A stretch of DNA of 64,000 nucleotides from Nocardioidaceae bacterium SCSIO 66511 (GTDB lineage Bacteria > Actinomycetota > Actinomycetes > Propionibacteriales > Nocardioidaceae): positions 1,488,001 to 1,552,000 of the forward strand of contig CP095846.1 in assembly GCA_023100825.1 (NCBI GenBank). The letters run 5' to 3'. Positions 26,499-34,390 of this stretch are shown one piece after another. The translations under genes and the position numbers were made by a program. The stretch's first letter is position 1; each line of letters starts with the position of its first letter. The notes under the pieces are model-generated. The model searched no databases, was not told where the DNA came from, and saw only the letters and a list, made by a program, of their open reading frames with translations.

Positions 26499-27338
26499 GT
26501 GCCCGAAGGCCATACGCTGCACCGACTCGCGAACGCCATAGGCGATGCGTTCGCCGGCGGCCCCGTACGCGTATCGAGTCCGCAGGGTCGTTTTGCCGAG
26601 TCGGCGGCGTTGCTCGACGGTGCCGAGCTAGTCGGTTGCGAGGCGTACGGCAAGCACTTGTTCATCGAGTTCACCGGCGAGCGCTTCATCCACATCCATC
26701 TCGGGCTGATCGGCAAGTTCGACATCGAGCCCGGTCCCGGCGGTCTGCCGCGCGGTGCCGTCCGGCTGCGGATCGCCTCGTCGCGCGCGTACGCCGATCT
26801 GCGCGGTGCGACGGTTTGCGAGCTGTGGACGAGCGACCAGGTCGAGGCGGCTGTTCGCAAGCTCGGACCGGACCCGTTACGCGACGACGCCGACCCCGAC
26901 CGTGCGTGGGCTCGAATCTCCAGATCCCGGGTGTCGATCGCGGCTCTGTTGATGGATCAGAGTGTCGTCGCCGGCATCGGGAACGTCTACCGGGCCGAAC
27001 TGTTGTTCCGGCATCGCATCGACCCGTTCTTGGAAGGCAGGCTGCTCAGGAAGGGCGAGTGGCGCGACCTGTGGGCCGACCTCCGCACGCTGATGACCGA
27101 AGGCGTCAAGACGGGCCGCATCGACACCGTCCGTCCGGAGCACGAACCCGAGGCGATGGGCCGAGACCCACGAGTGGACGATCACGGTGGCGAGGTGTAC
27201 GTGTACCGCCGAACCGGCGAGCCCTGCTTCGTCTGCGGTACGTCCGTACGGCGCGAGCTGCATGCTGCGCGGAACCTGTTCTGGTGCCCGCGCTGCCAGC
27301 GTCGTTCCCGGCGTAAGGCCCCGCGCGCACGGTCGTGA
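26499..27338 (+). CDS. Fpg/Nei-family DNA glycosylase-AP lyase
   Basis: 279 residues from a GTG at 26499. MPEGHTLHR exposes the catalytic Pro2 and Glu3 after Met removal; GKHLFIEF supplies the conserved Lys; the H2TH region includes DQSVVAGIGNVYRAELL. A C-terminal zinc finger has CFVCGTS and CPRC (C-x2-C-x16-C-x2-C). It excises oxidised bases and cleaves the abasic site. PEGHT rather than PELPE points to the Nei branch. It lies 3 bp behind rpiB, an association common in actinobacteria. Confidence 0.92.
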   Translation: MPEGHTLHRLANAIGDAFAGGPVRVSSPQGRFAESAALLDGAELVGCEAYGKHLFIEFTGERFIHIHLGLIGKFDIEPGPGGLPRGAVRLRIASSRAYADLRGATVCELWTSDQVEAAVRKLGPDPLRDDADPDRAWARISRSRVSIAALLMDQSVVAGIGNVYRAELLFRHRIDPFLEGRLLRKGEWRDLWADLRTLMTEGVKTGRIDTVRPEHEPEAMGRDPRVDDHGGEVYVYRRTGEPCFVCGTSVRRELHAARNLFWCPRCQRRSRRKAPRARS

Positions 27339-27451
27339 ACCAACGGTGTGACCACGCCGTGTAACGAACGCCGGCTGGTTGACGATTTCACTATCGGCCA
27401 GTACAGGGCACTAGTTCGTCAATTCACCCGAATCCGATACCGCGGCGACGA

Positions 27452-27457
27452 TACGCT
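27452..27457 (+). promoter_or_regulatory. -10 element of a leaderless promoter (SpoIIE phosphatase)
   Basis: TACGCT lies 7 nt before the ATG at 27465. Confidence 0.4.
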
Positions 27458-27464
27458 GTCGGCC

Positions 27465-28565
27465 ATGGCCGCTTATCCTGCTCGCACTGTGCTGTGGGCA
27501 AGACCGTCGGCGGTTCGAACCACCATTCAGCGATCGGTTGCGGCGAGCGCCGGGCGCCAGTTGCTCGTGCTCGCGATCCTCTGCGCGGTCAACTTGGTCG
27601 TCACCGCCGGTGCGCTGTACAAGAGCGGGCTCTTCCCGCTGATCATCTTCGTCATTCCGATGCTGATCGCGAGCGTGACGCTGCAGTTCTGGCCGTTCGC
27701 CGCCTCCGTGGCGGTGCAGGCCTGTTGTGTCGGCGTACTGGTCTCCTCGGAGGGCACCTCGACGGAACGCAACGTCGTGGTTCTGGTTCTCGCCGTCATT
27801 GCCGGCATGCTCCTGACGATGTCCGCGCGGGCAGAGACCGGTCTGCCCGGATCGCTCGGTGAGTCGATGATCATCGACCTCCGCGACCGGCTCCTCGCTC
27901 AGGGTGAGCTCCCACCGCTGCCGGACAGCTGGTACGCGCAGTCGGCGCTGCGTTCCGCCGACGGAGCGCAGTTCGCGGGTGACTTCATGGTCTCGGCGCG
28001 TACTCCGGGCGCGGAGAAGCTCGAGGTGGTGATGGTCGATGTCTCGGGCAAAGGCCTCAGTGCGGGTACGCGCGCACTGCAGCTGTCCGGCGCGTTCGGC
28101 GGACTGCTGGGTGCGTTGCCGCCCGACGAGTTCATGCGCGCGGCCAATACCTACCTGCTGCGCCAGGAGTGGATCGAGGGCTTCGCAACAGCCGTTCACA
28201 TCGTGATCGACCTCGAAAGCGGTGACTTCGAGGTACGTACCGCCGGCCATCCGCCGGTGCTGCAGTGGGTTGCCGGTACTCGATCGTGGCTGTCGCTACC
28301 GTCCGAAGGCCCGGCCCTCGGCCTGATCGACGATGCGCAGTTCGCGCCGGCGACCGGTTCGGTCTGCTCGGGCGACGCGGTTCTGCTCTACACCGACGGG
28401 CTCGTCGAGTCACCCTCACAGGACTACGTCAGGGGCATCGACAAGCTGGTCGCCGAGGCCGAGCACATGATCGACAGCGGCGTACACGATGGTGCGCGCC
28501 GGCTACTGTCTCGGATCGGCACCTCGCACGACGACCGCGCCCTGCTGGTGTTGCATCGCCGCTAG
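27465..28565 (+). CDS. Membrane-bound PP2C-type (SpoIIE) serine phosphatase
   Basis: 366 residues. The N-terminal 110 residues hold about four membrane helices (LLVLAILCAVNLVVTAGAL, LFPLIIFVIPMLIASVTL). The rest is a SpoIIE/RsbU-type phosphatase: FAGDFMVSA, VVMVDVSGKGLSAGTRA with metal-binding Asp, VIDLESGDFEVRTAGHPPVLQW, and GDAVLLYTDGLVES. Such proteins dephosphorylate anti-sigma-factor antagonists. No partner anti-sigma gene is adjacent. The ATG at 27465 is favoured by the promoter position over an in-frame start at 27348. Confidence 0.87.
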   Translation: MAAYPARTVLWARPSAVRTTIQRSVAASAGRQLLVLAILCAVNLVVTAGALYKSGLFPLIIFVIPMLIASVTLQFWPFAASVAVQACCVGVLVSSEGTSTERNVVVLVLAVIAGMLLTMSARAETGLPGSLGESMIIDLRDRLLAQGELPPLPDSWYAQSALRSADGAQFAGDFMVSARTPGAEKLEVVMVDVSGKGLSAGTRALQLSGAFGGLLGALPPDEFMRAANTYLLRQEWIEGFATAVHIVIDLESGDFEVRTAGHPPVLQWVAGTRSWLSLPSEGPALGLIDDAQFAPATGSVCSGDAVLLYTDGLVESPSQDYVRGIDKLVAEAEHMIDSGVHDGARRLLSRIGTSHDDRALLVLHRR

Positions 28566-28572
28566 CGACGCA

Positions 28573-28604
28573 ACCTCGCGCCCGGTCACGCGGATGCGCG
28601 AGGT
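28573..28604. terminator. Hairpin after the SpoIIE phosphatase gene
   Basis: ACCTCGCGC and GCGCGAGGT form a perfect 9-bp stem with a 14-base loop, starting 8 bases after the stop. Its right arm lies in the 3' end of the opposing small open frame. Confidence 0.45.
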
Positions 28605-28828
28605 GGACGCGACCATGCCGATGCGTAATCGGCCAGGAACGCGTCCACCCGTCGCCGCTCGGCGCATGCAGTGGTGATCTCGACCGAGGCGGCGAGCGCG
28701 TTACGCCGAGATCCCTCCACGAGGTCGAAGACGGCGAGGCCGTTCACGATCGAGGCGCCGATGCCTCGCACCAGGCGAGCGGGAAGGAACGCCGGCCCGT
28801 ACCGCTCGCTCTTCGTACGTACGACCAT
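28586..28828 (-). CDS. Small hypothetical protein
   Basis: 80 residues, no recognised family, no membrane segment. It reads as plausible actinobacterial protein (RLVRGIGASIVNGLAVFDLVEGSRRNALAASVEI), and a GGAGGCGGCGAGG stretch precedes the ATG. A perfect 9-bp hairpin (28855-28877, GTGTCGAGT / ACTCGACAC) lies upstream and could be its operator. It may still be a chance frame. Confidence 0.35.
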   Translation of the reverse strand: MVVRTKSERYGPAFLPARLVRGIGASIVNGLAVFDLVEGSRRNALAASVEITTACAERRRVDAFLADYASAWSRPPRASA

Positions 28829-28854
28829 CTGGCCTCGCCGCCTCCGGATTCGAT

Positions 28855-28877
28855 GTGTCGAGTGGAGGACTCGACAC
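28855..28877. promoter_or_regulatory. Perfect inverted repeat GTGTCGAGT-N5-ACTCGACAC
   Basis: A 9-bp perfect palindrome with a 5-base spacer in the gap between the small minus-strand gene (start 28828) and the rightward gene at 28972. It could be an operator for either gene; a second short palindrome GTTCATGTGAAC lies at 28926-28937. Confidence 0.4.
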
Positions 28878-28971
28878 CTGAGACGCTAAGCACTGCAGTC
28901 GACACGACCGTCACACCCACGTGACGTTCATGTGAACCTCGCATGGTCCAAGGGATGAGAGGCTGCGCGTC

Positions 28972-29412
28972 GTGGCGCGGTCGATCGGCATTCGACTGCT
29001 ATATCTGGACGCCACCCGACAGAGCGCCCGGAGGCGAGCAGACGATGCAGTCATCGACGGAGCCGAGCCCGCGACGCAGACCTTGCGTCGACTGATCATC
29101 GCCGGCGCAGCCCTCGGCCTCGCAGCCGCGCTGATGAGCCGTTGCGCCGGAGAATCCGAGTTCTGCCCGCTCGCGGTCGATGACGGCCTCGCTGCCGACG
29201 GGGTCAAGGCGGGGCCGAAGCATCAGGCGGCGCGTACGGAGTATCGCGAGCGGCTCGAGAAGGCGTCGTCGGCGGCTCCCGGCACGCTCTCCGGTGACGT
29301 CGATCTCATCCGAGAGAAGGTCGGCGGCGCGCGCAACCCGGCACGGGTGTCTTCGCCGCAGGTCGACGACGCGTACGCCGCCGTCGACGAATGGGTGGCG
29401 GCCAACTGCTGA
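28972..29412 (+). CDS. Hypothetical exported or membrane-anchored protein
   Basis: 146 residues from a GTG. After about 38 polar residues comes one hydrophobic helix (LRRLIIAGAALGLAAALM) followed directly by SRCAG and a charged domain with two further Cys, one of them the last residue. The long N-terminal tail argues against a classical signal peptide unless translation begins further in. No family recognised. It lies upstream of the Mn riboswitch-terC unit but is not obviously part of it. Confidence 0.5.
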   Translation: MARSIGIRLLYLDATRQSARRRADDAVIDGAEPATQTLRRLIIAGAALGLAAALMSRCAGESEFCPLAVDDGLAADGVKAGPKHQAARTEYRERLEKASSAAPGTLSGDVDLIREKVGGARNPARVSSPQVDDAYAAVDEWVAANC

Positions 29413-29465
29413 GGCGCCGATCACGTCCGCTCGATTGGATCCTGCGCGCCACCGGCTGCGATAAT

Positions 29466-29592
29466 GAAGGCGGAGGGGAGTACTCCTTCGTCGCTTCGCC
29501 GTCATTACGACCGCGCCGACCGCGGTCCGGTGTTGCGGGCCGTTCAGACGGCGGACGAGACCTCCGGCAGCAGTAACTGCTCGACCGGAGGT
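29466..29592 (+). ncRNA. Probable yybP-ykoY manganese riboswitch with RBS-sequestering alternative hairpin
   Basis: The leader contains GGGGAGTA near its 5' end (29473-29482 region) and GACGAGACCTCC near its 3' end, the two conserved segments of the yybP-ykoY class, with paired regions between. The basal stem can form from CGGAGG (29471-29476) and CCTCCG (29561-29566). Alternatively ACCTCCGG (29560-29567) pairs perfectly with CCGGAGGT (29585-29592), which contains the terC ribosome binding site. The two pairings exclude each other, so ligand binding would free the site. It precedes a TerC-family gene, a known genomic context for this class. Confidence 0.7.
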
Positions 29593-29599
29593 TTGATCT

Positions 29600-30583
29600 G
29601 TGGACGTCACCACGACCGAATGGCTCATCACTGTCGGCGTGACCATCGCCGTACTCGCGTTCGACATCGTGATCGTCGCGCGCCGACCGCATGAGCCGAC
29701 GATCAAGGAATGCGCGATCGCGCTGTCGATCTATGTCGGGCTCGCGTTGCTCTTCGGGCTCTGGGTTTTCGGCTTTCACGGCCCGTCGTACGGCGTCGAG
29801 TTCTACACGGGCTGGCTGGTCGAGTACAGCCTGTCGATCGACAACCTGTTCTTGTTCATCATCATCATGGCGTCGCTGAACGTGCCGCGGAAGTACCAAC
29901 AGGAGGCGCTGCTGGTCGGCATCATCCTGGCGCTGATCTTTCGGGCCGTCTTCATCGCGCTCGGCAAGGTCGCCATCGACAACTTCTCCTGGGTCTTCTA
30001 CCTCTTCGGCGCGTTCCTCGTCTACACCGCGTACACGATGGTTCGCAGCTACCGCCGCCACGACGACGGTGAGCGCGACGAGAACCGTCTCGTCACGTTC
30101 GCGCGTACGCGCCTGAACGCGACCGACGAGTACCACGGGCTCAAACTGTTCATCAAGCGCAACGGCAAGCGGATGATCACTCCGATGTTCATCGTCGTGC
30201 TCGCGCTCGGCTCGACCGACATCATGTTCGCGCTCGACTCGATCCCGGCGATCTACGGGATCACCCAGGAGGCCTATCTGGTCTTCACCGCGAACGTGTT
30301 CGCGCTGATGGGCCTGCGGCAGTTGTACTTCCTCCTCGGCGACCTGCTGCAACGTCTCGTCTACCTGTCGCTCGGGCTCTCGTTCATCCTCGCGTTCATC
30401 GGTGTGAAGCTCGTCCTGCATGCGCTGCACCAGAACGAGGTCCCGTTCATCAACGACGGCAACCACGTACCTGTGCCTGAGATCAACGCGTTGCTGAGCC
30501 TCGCTGTCGTGATCGCGACGCTGGTGGTCACTGCCGTTGCGAGCCTTGCGAAGTCTCGACGGACGCCGGAGGTACACCGGTGA
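29600..30583 (+). CDS. TerC-family integral membrane protein (Alx-like, Mn export candidate)
   Basis: 327 residues with about nine membrane helices. Diagnostic TerC features are WLVEYSLSIDNLFLFIIIM (Asp-containing helix), ALGSTDIMFALDSIPAIYGIT, and NVFALMGLRQLYFLL. The paired Asp residues in the SIDN and STD-x-x-FALDS helices are expected metal-site residues. Members such as Alx/MeeF export manganese. GTG start at 29600 with GGAGG at 29587-29591. The probable Mn riboswitch directly upstream supports a manganese role. Confidence 0.9.
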   Translation: MDVTTTEWLITVGVTIAVLAFDIVIVARRPHEPTIKECAIALSIYVGLALLFGLWVFGFHGPSYGVEFYTGWLVEYSLSIDNLFLFIIIMASLNVPRKYQQEALLVGIILALIFRAVFIALGKVAIDNFSWVFYLFGAFLVYTAYTMVRSYRRHDDGERDENRLVTFARTRLNATDEYHGLKLFIKRNGKRMITPMFIVVLALGSTDIMFALDSIPAIYGITQEAYLVFTANVFALMGLRQLYFLLGDLLQRLVYLSLGLSFILAFIGVKLVLHALHQNEVPFINDGNHVPVPEINALLSLAVVIATLVVTAVASLAKSRRTPEVHR

Positions 30584-30601
30584 GGTAGTCGCCGGCTGGC
30601 G

Positions 30602-30607
30602 TAGCGT
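30602..30607 (+). promoter_or_regulatory. -10 element of a leaderless promoter (TetR gene at 30615)
   Basis: TAGCGT lies 7 nt before the ATG at 30615. Confidence 0.4.
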
Positions 30608-30614
30608 TGGTTAC

Positions 30615-31175
30615 ATGAGTCCGACCGAGCGCCCGCGTGAGGTGATGCTCGGCAAGGTCGTTGAGTGGTTCACGGCCAATGGGGTGCTGGACACGAGTAT
30701 GCGCACGCTGGCCGCGGGTATCGGCACCAGCAACCGGATGCTCAACTACCACTTCGGTTCGCGTGAGCAGTTGTTGGCGGCGGTCATCGAGCGGGTATGT
30801 GAGGCCGAACGCGATGCGCTGCAGGAGTTCATCGCGCTCAACCTCGACCCGGTCGATGCGGGCTATCTCTACTGGAGCCACGTAGCCGACACCGCGAGCG
30901 TCTTCGCACCCCTCTTCTACGAACTGTCGGCCCATGCGATGTACGGCAAGGAGTACGCCGACGGTCTTCGTACCGTCTTGACCAACGCCTGGGTTTCCGG
31001 GTTCGCCGAGGGCTTCGCGCGGGTGACCACTCGAGACCATGCCGAGCGGTTGGCCCGGCTGTGTCTCGCGGTGGGTCGGGGCGTCCTGTTCGAGATGGCC
31101 CTCACCGGAGATCGCGCGGCAGCAGACACGGCGATCGAGGAGTTCACTGCGATGGTCAGAGCGGCGGTGCGCTGA
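30615..31175 (+). CDS. TetR-family transcriptional regulator
   Basis: 186 residues. The HTH runs from VMLGKVVEWFTANGVLD through IGTSNRMLNYHFGSREQLLAAV (about residues 10-55), followed by an all-helical ligand domain. Inducer and target are unknown; the only gene behind it is a secreted protein 207 bp on. Immediately after its TGA the same frame stays open for 37 codons (31176-31289). Confidence 0.83.
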   Translation: MSPTERPREVMLGKVVEWFTANGVLDTSMRTLAAGIGTSNRMLNYHFGSREQLLAAVIERVCEAERDALQEFIALNLDPVDAGYLYWSHVADTASVFAPLFYELSAHAMYGKEYADGLRTVLTNAWVSGFAEGFARVTTRDHAERLARLCLAVGRGVLFEMALTGDRAAADTAIEEFTAMVRAAVR

Positions 31176-31289
31176 TGGTACGAACGTGCGCCGTTGCTCG
31201 AGCAGCGCGGCGTCGCCATATCACCTGTCGTTGAGACCATCTCCGCCGAGTTCGGGGTACTCGCCGAGCGCTTCGCCCCCGTCGGCTGA
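31176..31289 (+). pseudogene. 37-codon coding-like remnant in frame after the TetR stop
   Basis: Reading on in the TetR frame gives WYERAPLLEQRG, then GVAISPVVETISAEFGVLAE and a stop. Composition and hydrophobic pattern look like the C-terminus of a real protein, but there is no start codon and no family match that I recognise. It may be the tail of a deleted gene or of an ancestral, longer TetR reading frame. Confidence 0.25.
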
Positions 31290-31382
31290 ATCCCGACCAA
31301 TCCGGTTGTGCGCTTGCGTCGAAGCACTCTTGATGGGCGGTCAGCCCATCTTGAGTGCATTTCTGGGACGGAGGTCCTCTGT

Positions 31383-32069
31383 ATGAAGCTCATCAACGTC
31401 AAGATTTCGGCCGGTGTGCTGTCCGTGCTTGCATCTGGAGCACTCGTCGGTGGTCTGCTCACGAGCGGCGGATCCGCTACGGCGGCCGGTGCCGACGAGT
31501 CGCGCGCGTCGAGCAGTGCGGCCGGGGCGAAGAAGAAGACACGCGCTCATCTGGCACCGATCAACAACTCCGGAGTGCGCGGCACCGCACGCGTACGGGT
31601 GCGTGGGCGGATGCTGCATGTCCGGGTGAATGCTCACGGGCTACTGCGAAAGATGCCGCACGCGATGCACATCCACTTCGCGAAGGGTGCCCGGCATACG
31701 TGCCCGACGGTGCGCGACGACAAGAACGCCGATCATCGGATCAACACGACCGAAGGCCAGCCCGCGTACGGGTCGGTTCGCGTCTCGCTGACCAAGCGCG
31801 GTGCAACGGGGCCCAAGAGTGCATTGGCCGTCAAGCGGTTCCCGACCGCACCGCGCGGCAAGGTCCACTACAAGCGCACGATCCGCACCAGCAAGGCGGT
31901 TGCGCGCGGCGTCCGTCGCGGCAACAGCGCCATCGTCATCCACGGCATCGACTACAACCAGAACCGCAAGTACGACTTCAAGGCCGGTAAGAGCGACCTC
32001 GACCGGAAGTTGCCGACCGAGGCGACCGATCCGGTCGCGTGCGGTGTACTTCGCGCCAAGCGTCGGTAA
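31383..32069 (+). CDS. Secreted basic protein, CHRD/SOD-like beta-sandwich candidate
   Basis: 228 residues with a Sec signal peptide (KLINVKISAGVLSVLASGAL ... TAAGA; cleavage near residue 35). The mature part is rich in Lys and Arg and has HAMHIHFAKGARHTCPT, TTEGQPAYGS and VIHGIDYNQN, with a last Cys in PVACG. The HxH pair and late GIDYN segment resemble CHRD or Cu/Zn-SOD-like beta-sandwich proteins, but the metal-site set is not complete enough to claim activity. The ATG at 31383 has GGAGG about 11 bases upstream. Confidence 0.65.
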   Translation: MKLINVKISAGVLSVLASGALVGGLLTSGGSATAAGADESRASSSAAGAKKKTRAHLAPINNSGVRGTARVRVRGRMLHVRVNAHGLLRKMPHAMHIHFAKGARHTCPTVRDDKNADHRINTTEGQPAYGSVRVSLTKRGATGPKSALAVKRFPTAPRGKVHYKRTIRTSKAVARGVRRGNSAIVIHGIDYNQNRKYDFKAGKSDLDRKLPTEATDPVACGVLRAKRR

Positions 32070-32110
32070 CCGCCCGTGATAACGAATCGCCGTCAAGCCC
32101 GGTGAGCTAC

Positions 32111-32151
32111 GAAACCCCAGGCCGAGGAACTGCCCTCTGGCCTGGGGTTTC
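32111..32151. terminator. Ancestral terminator of tRNA-Gly, now displaced
   Basis: GAAACCCCAGGCC and GGCCTGGGGTTTC form a perfect 13-bp stem with a 15-base loop just outside the left att site. Before the element integrated this hairpin would have lain immediately 3' of the leftward tRNA-Gly gene. It also suits termination of the secreted-protein gene ending at 32069. Confidence 0.65.
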
Positions 32152-32155
32152 GTGG

Positions 32156-32201
32156 TGTGGAGCGGGTGACCGGGATCGAACCGGCACCACCAGCTTGGAA
32201 G
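32156..32201. other. attL: left copy of the 46-bp direct repeat
   Basis: Identical to 40876-40921 over 46 bp; bases on both sides differ. It carries the CCA end, acceptor strand, T arm, variable loop and 3' anticodon stem of tRNA-Gly, ending two bases past the anticodon complement. It cannot form a tRNA by itself. Confidence 0.92.
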
Positions 32202-32221
32202 ATGCCTCCTGGAACTGGATG

Positions 32222-32237
32222 CCCTTATATATAAGGG
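32222..32237. repeat. AT-rich perfect palindrome near attL
   Basis: CCCTTATATATAAGGG, a perfect 16-bp palindrome 21 bp inside the left end. Such an AT-rich core is rare in this DNA; it could be a binding or bending site used in integration or excision. Confidence 0.5.
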
Positions 32238-32292
32238 GCCTGAGCCTGACTCTGTTCGATCTGCCCTGCTCGTGACCGTGGTTGACCAGACG

Positions 32293-32313
32293 AACGGGCA
32301 CGTAGCGGGCACG
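32293..32313. promoter_or_regulatory. Candidate integrase arm-type site, left end
   Basis: This 21-bp sequence contains two CGGGCACG units 11 bp apart and is identical to 40784-40804 at the other end. It lies 92 bp inside attL. Paired sites at both ends of an integrated element are expected for arm binding by a tyrosine integrase. Confidence 0.5.
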
Positions 32314-32647
32314 GGCTGGAGCTGAGGATTCGAAGCCGGGCACACCTGCCCCATCCCCTGATAGGTGCCGCTCGTAGGTCGGAGTGGAGCGGGTCAAGGG
32401 TCGAGCTTGCTCGATCACGGAGTGACGCGACGGAGGAGCGCTCTTGACGCGTGGAGCGGAGGCCGAAGAATGGACCGATCAGGGGACGGGGCTCTACGGC
32501 CAGGTCGACAAGCTCGGTCCGCCACGTTGATGCCCCATTGCTCCTGCGTTGTGCGCGCGCCGGTAGCGAAGCGTGTAGCTCCGAGCGCGAGCGGCCCGGA
32601 ACGGGCCGAAGGCCCGCATGCCCGGACGCGCGGCGCGACGGAGCGGA

Positions 32648-32668
32648 GCGCGCCGCGTAGCGGCGCGC
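32648..32668 (-). terminator. Hairpin after the leftward cargo operon
   Basis: GCGCGCCGC-GTA-GCGGCGCGC, a perfect 9-bp GC-only stem 35 bp beyond the stop of the inositol-phosphatase-family gene on its strand. Confidence 0.5.
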
Positions 32669-32702
32669 GCCTTGACCTGAGAGAGCCGGAACCGGCAATG
32701 GG

Positions 32703-33542
32703 CTAAGACAGGTGCGCACGAGTTCGGTTAGGCGCCGGGTTGGTGTCGTCCATGGCTTTGCGGACGAGGGCCACGGCTTCGTCGCTGACGCCTGCTGCGG
32801 TCGCTATGAGTCCGCGCGAGGTGAGCGAGTGTTCGGTTCCGTCGATGTCGCGGACACGTGCGCCTGCCTCGCGGGCGATTGCTACGCCTGCGGTGAAGTC
32901 CCAGGCACTGTTGGACAGGGCTAGCGCTGCGTCTGTCCGGCCTTCGGCGAGCCATGCCATATCTACCGCGGCTGAGCCGAGCATGCGTACGCGCTCGACG
33001 GTTCCGGCTAGGTGGGCGGTGAGGGAGAGGCGTCGGGTGTTCTTGTCCGGTGCGTTGTCGCCGACCGCGTAGTCGCCCATGGTGACGATGGCCTCGCTCA
33101 GATTGGGCGTGCTGCGGCAGCGGATCGGCCTGTCGTCCTTGAACGCTCCGAGGCCTGTCGCGCCGTAGTAGACGCTTCCCTGACCTGGTAGGGCGATGAC
33201 GCCGACCTCAGGTCGGTTCTCGCGGACAAGTGCAAGGGATATGCCGTACAGCGGGATGCCGTGGATGAAATTGTTCGTGCCGTCAACCGGATCGAGTATC
33301 CACGTCTCGGCGTGCGGACTGCCGTCGCTGGTTCCTTCCTCTTCGCCGAGAAACCCGATGGTCGGCGTCCGGTCGGCCAGTCGCGCGCGGATGGCGCGCT
33401 CGATCGAGAGGTCGACATTGGACACCAGGTCGCGGTCTTGCTTGCTCTGCACGGCATCGAGCGGCGTTTGAGCGAGTAGGTCGCATGCGTAGCCGATCGT
33501 CTCGCGGGCGGTCACGAGAAGGTCCCCTAGGTGCGAGGTCAT
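32703..33542 (-). CDS. Inositol monophosphatase-family protein (AICE cargo)
   Basis: 279 residues. The metal-dependent phosphatase motifs are intact: GFLGEEEG (about 61-68), DPVDGTNNF (residues 84-92), and WDFTAGVAIAREAGARV near residue 220. Family members hydrolyse inositol phosphates, PAP, fructose-1,6-bisphosphate or related compounds; the substrate here is unknown. The ATG at 33542 overlaps the upstream stop as ATGA, so it is coupled to the HTH-DUF5919-like gene. Such an enzyme is not part of the AICE backbone; it occupies a position comparable to Pif (a Nudix protein) in pSAM2. A role in immunity, exclusion or nucleotide signalling is speculation. Confidence 0.85.
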   Translation of the reverse strand: MTSHLGDLLVTARETIGYACDLLAQTPLDAVQSKQDRDLVSNVDLSIERAIRARLADRTPTIGFLGEEEGTSDGSPHAETWILDPVDGTNNFIHGIPLYGISLALVRENRPEVGVIALPGQGSVYYGATGLGAFKDDRPIRCRSTPNLSEAIVTMGDYAVGDNAPDKNTRRLSLTAHLAGTVERVRMLGSAAVDMAWLAEGRTDAALALSNSAWDFTAGVAIAREAGARVRDIDGTEHSLTSRGLIATAAGVSDEAVALVRKAMDDTNPAPNRTRAHLS

Positions 33543-34390
33543 GACGTCCGCCGATCCCATAGGTGGTCGAGCATCTGTTGGAAGACGCCGAACATGCCGC
33601 CGGTAGCCCACTGTCGTTTGATCACGAAGGTAGGCGCGTCGACGCCGCGCGTGGCTGGTAGGTAGGGCTGTGCGATACAAAGCTCGTCGTCGACGATGAT
33701 GAGGTTGAATCGGATGGTCTCGCTGTATGTCGCGATCTGCATGCGAGGCCGGGCGTCGTTGGAGAGTTGGTCGTAGACCCGCTGCTGGAGTATCTCCATG
33801 TTCATCGTGGTGAGCAGCGACAGCTTCCCCGGGTCGTGGTAGCCCTCCTCGAGTTCTCGTGCGCGCATAGCATCGCTCTCGGGCTCGAGGAAGAGTGCGC
33901 GGAGTCTGGTTCCGTTCTCCACGAGCTCGCGAATCTGATGGTCGGTGTACTGCTGGCAGATGAGGTTTAGCGACAGTCCGGCTATCGCGATGTCGGATGC
34001 ACCGCTGAGGAATGAGTCGGGCGGCATCGCGTTGGCGAACTCGGCACGCGAGGGGTAGACAGCGGCAACGTCTGAGTATCGCTCTGTCATGAGCTGGCCT
34101 ACGAGGTCATCGTCTCTGCTGTTCGTCGCACCGGCGGACGATGCCCCGCTAGTCAGTATTCCCGCCGCTACGAGCACATCGCCCGGGGGCGTAGCGCTCG
34201 ACTCCCAGGATTCGATTACCTCAGCGGAGGGCGTCCATTTGATGACCGGGGCGAGCACCTTTGCGAACTCATCCGCCGAGAGATTCAGGGCTCGTCGCGC
34301 TGATGCGAGCTGGCGCCTTGCAAGCGACGCAACGTCGGGCTTGTAAGAGCCGTGATCGGTGATCCGGTGAACCTTCCCGTCGGTGGTCAT
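33539..34390 (-). CDS. HTH protein with C-terminal DUF5919-like domain
   Basis: 283 residues. The N-terminal 80 residues hold a Cro/XRE-like helix-turn-helix (SLARRQLASARRALNLSADE, then SAEVIESWESSATPP). The C-terminal 180 residues read YPSRAEFANAM, GLSLNLICQQY, ALFLEPESDAMRARELEEG, IRFNLIIVDDELCIAQPYLP and GVDAPTFV, the pattern I associate with DUF5919, a phospholipase-D-like sensor or effector domain in actinobacterial HTH proteins. Start and stop overlap both neighbours by ATGA, so GntR, this protein and the phosphatase are made together. Whether it regulates transcription or has enzyme activity is open. Confidence 0.75.
   Translation of the reverse strand: MTTDGKVHRITDHGSYKPDVASLARRQLASARRALNLSADEFAKVLAPVIKWTPSAEVIESWESSATPPGDVLVAAGILTSGASSAGATNSRDDDLVGQLMTERYSDVAAVYPSRAEFANAMPPDSFLSGASDIAIAGLSLNLICQQYTDHQIRELVENGTRLRALFLEPESDAMRARELEEGYHDPGKLSLLTTMNMEILQQRVYDQLSNDARPRMQIATYSETIRFNLIIVDDELCIAQPYLPATRGVDAPTFVIKRQWATGGMFGVFQQMLDHLWDRRTS

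Larger units (their letters stand above)
32202..32702. other. Gene-free left end of the element (about 500 bp)
   Basis: No convincing gene. It holds the AT-rich palindrome (32222-32237), the arm-type site (32293-32313), a small palindrome TCGAGC-TT-GCTCGA (32401-32414), repeated GCGACGGAG-type motifs (near 32427 and 32636) and a strong hairpin (32648-32668). It is a reasonable place for cis-acting functions such as the transfer locus, but nothing proves that. Confidence 0.5.

Noticed and set aside
32156-32201. A second tRNA-Gly gene
   Set aside because: Only the 3' part of the tRNA is present; the D arm, 5' acceptor strand and 5' anticodon stem are missing. It is the att copy.
32703-34390. 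A named anti-phage defence system
   Set aside because: The gene pair suggests a cargo function, but I know of no described system with exactly this pairing and will not assign one without a search.
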